64,000 nt of DNA from the NCBI GenBank assembly GCA_021292105.1, contig CM037872.1:11620791-11684790 (forward strand), given 5' to 3'. Shown here one piece after another: positions 62,403-64,000 of this stretch (its first letter is position 1; each line of letters starts with the position of its first letter). A model generated the notes under the pieces. It made no database searches. It was not told the DNA's origin and saw nothing but the letters and a program-made list of their open reading frames with translations. The DNA comes from Anadara kagoshimensis. Lineage: Eukaryota > Mollusca > Bivalvia > Arcoida > Arcidae. The position numbers and the translations under genes are program-made.

Positions 62403-62573
62403 GTAAGTATATATGGATTCCTGTTACCATGGTTACAGAGTTAAAGGAAGTAAATTATCCTTTTCACTTCTGTAAACCACCTTTCATTCATATGTGACTA
62501 AATTTTGCATCTTTCACGAAGACAAAATTATCACAAAAATTAATCTTCGCAGACTTGTTTCTGAAAATTGTAT

Positions 62574-63050
62574 TACAGTCAAACCTATCTATAAAAGTCG
62601 CTCAAATGGAACAAGTAAAGGTGGCCTTTATATACAGGTCAAAATAATATGAATAAAGTACAATTGGGTTACGTGGAAGTGCGTGGCCTAGTGGTTAAGG
62701 CGTTGGACTCATGATTCGAAGGTCGTGGGTTCGATCCCAGGACCGGGCAATGTGTTGTGTCCTTGAGCAAGACACTTAATTTCACGTTGTTCCAGTTCAC
62801 TCAGCTGAAAAATAAATGAGTACCAGCAAAATGCTGGGGGTTAACCCTGCGATGGACCGGCGTCCCATTCAGGGGAGAGTCTTGTACTCTCAGTCGCTTA
62901 ACGCCACCAAAACCGGGATAAGCTCCGGCCTGATGGGCCTAATGGCTCGGGACAGACTTTAACTTTTTAACAATTGGGTTACAATTCTACTGGCCTTTAT
63001 AAGTAGGTGATCTTTATATAGAGGTGATCTTTAAGGCAGGTTGGACTGTA
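62574..63050. mobile_element. MITE family T split by SINE B
   Basis: TACAGTCAAACCTATCTATA at the left, AAGGCAGGTTGGACTGTA at the right. Removing the SINE and one flank copy restores a T element of ordinary length. Confidence 0.9.
62673..62970 (+). mobile_element. SINE family B with perfect 12-bp target duplication
   Basis: GCGTGGCCTAGTGGTTAAGG head, GTGTCCTTGAGCAAGACACT central motif, CTGATGGGCCTAATGGCTCG tail. CAATTGGGTTAC at 62661 and 62971 is the target duplication. Confidence 0.95.
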
Positions 63051-63213
63051 TTTATATCAAGTATTCAGTAACTGGATGTTACAGTCTGTACCATCAAATT
63101 TAAAAGTCAAAGATGTTTGGTTTTAGAATCACAAAAGTTAAAAGTCCTGAAGAAAAGCTTGTTTACAATCCATGTTGTCTTTGTTTATAGTAGAATATTT
63201 AGAATCTATCCTT

Positions 63214-63651
63214 CAGGGTTCGTACAGGCCTGGAAAAGTCCTTAAATTTTAGGGTTTGCCCTAAAAAGACCCTCAAAACAAGTCTGACCCTAAAAGCCCT
63301 TGAATTTATCCCCAAGGCCCTAAAAATCCCTTGAATTTTGCCACTTGGGTGTCTGTATTTCGATATTAAGTGGTTACAAATACTTCAAATAGACTGATGT
63401 AAATAAATAAATATTAATAAGTTACTTGAAAGGAGCAATTTAAAGGTACCTGGCCCTTCCAAATGCCCAACTTCAAACTTATCCACTTCATGTGTTGTTA
63501 CTATGGACATGTAAGTAATTGTTTTATTGATTTAATTGCCTTTGCATCAATATTTTTTTGCTTTAATTGTACCTCTGATTAGGCCTTAAATTTGCAAATA
63601 AGACCCTTAAAAGTCCTTAAATTTGGAGTCCAAATGTCTGTACAAACCCTG
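63214..63651. mobile_element. MITE family H
   Basis: CAGGGTTCGTACAGGCCTGG to TGTCTGTACAAACCCTG, in intron 23. Confidence 0.88.
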
Positions 63652-64000
63652 GACTTGCAAAACGTTGAAATTTCTGTGTCTCCATTACAAAGGGTCAATT
63701 ACTTCACTCCCATACCCATTACATTGATGTTTTGAAAAGTTTTTATCCTAAAAAAATGCCTTAAAACTATGCAACAAGGTATGTTGATTCCGTCATCCAT
63801 ATGTCCTTCTCTAATAGTTTCTCTAGTCTATTACTCCACCACTGTTGAAGATATTTTTACTTGATTTGTAATTCATCATTACCAGGATATTTGTGCAAAT
63901 TTTATTCATGATTTTTAGGATCTTAAACAAAAGTTTAATGACAAAATGTGAAACAAGGGTACCTTCCTCTGCTTATTGGCACTCTTGTCTAAATTTCATT
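63652..64000. other. Intron 23, window end
   Basis: AT-rich, no feature recognised; the next exon (TM12) should lie to the right. Confidence 0.5.

Noticed and set aside
61953..62210. 85-codon minus-strand frame
   Set aside because: Antisense shadow of exon 23, which is clearly coding on the + strand.

Overview
The window is animal nuclear DNA, AT-rich, with short protein-coding exons bounded by GT..AG introns and saturated with SINEs, short inverted-repeat transposons and minisatellites. The repeat repertoire (tRNA-headed SINEs, a dispersed element opening with an 'AGCTCACCTG'-like start and closing with a GGCCCATGGGCC palindrome, many small TIR elements) suggests a lophotrochozoan, most likely a bivalve mollusc. 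That assignment is an inference; no species is named.

Only one gene can be supported. It is on the + strand and encodes a full-type ABC transporter of subfamily B (P-glycoprotein/MDR, ABCB1-like). Its coding sequence begins at about 7704 and runs off the right edge after the exon ending at 62402. I place 23 coding exons, one of them (exon 17) a candidate cassette, and all of them keep reading frame across their joins. Together they give about 1081 codons: a charged cytosolic N-terminus (exons 1-3), the first membrane domain (exons 4-10), the first nucleotide-binding domain with every canonical motif (exons 11-15), a charged linker (exons 16-18), and most of the second membrane domain (exons 19-23). 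The last membrane helix and the second nucleotide-binding domain lie beyond the window. By family analogy the product would sit in the plasma membrane and use ATP to export hydrophobic compounds.

Layout. 1-7590: upstream DNA with repeats, a 711-bp tandem duplication and two weak orphan exon candidates. 7590-7716: possible TATA box, 5' leader and first coding exon. 7717-22077: two long repeat-filled introns around a 48-nt exon. 22078-33429: exons 3-10, with a three-layer nested transposon in intron 9. 33430-39293: a 5.9-kb intron holding three tandem arrays. 39294-44751: exons 11-15. 44752-57093: linker introns with several large minisatellites. 57094-62402: exons 18-23. 62403-64000: intron.

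The most unusual pattern is that exon edges of this gene have been copied locally at least four times: before exon 6, after exon 14, after exon 18, and as an exact 80-bp-period tandem array across the 3' end of exon 20. These copies leave extra splice-site-like sequences next to the real ones. A candidate poison exon between exons 18 and 19 and an optional in-frame linker exon (17) add to the potential for alternative splicing. All coordinates were read by eye; transposon boundaries without stated target-site duplications are approximate.
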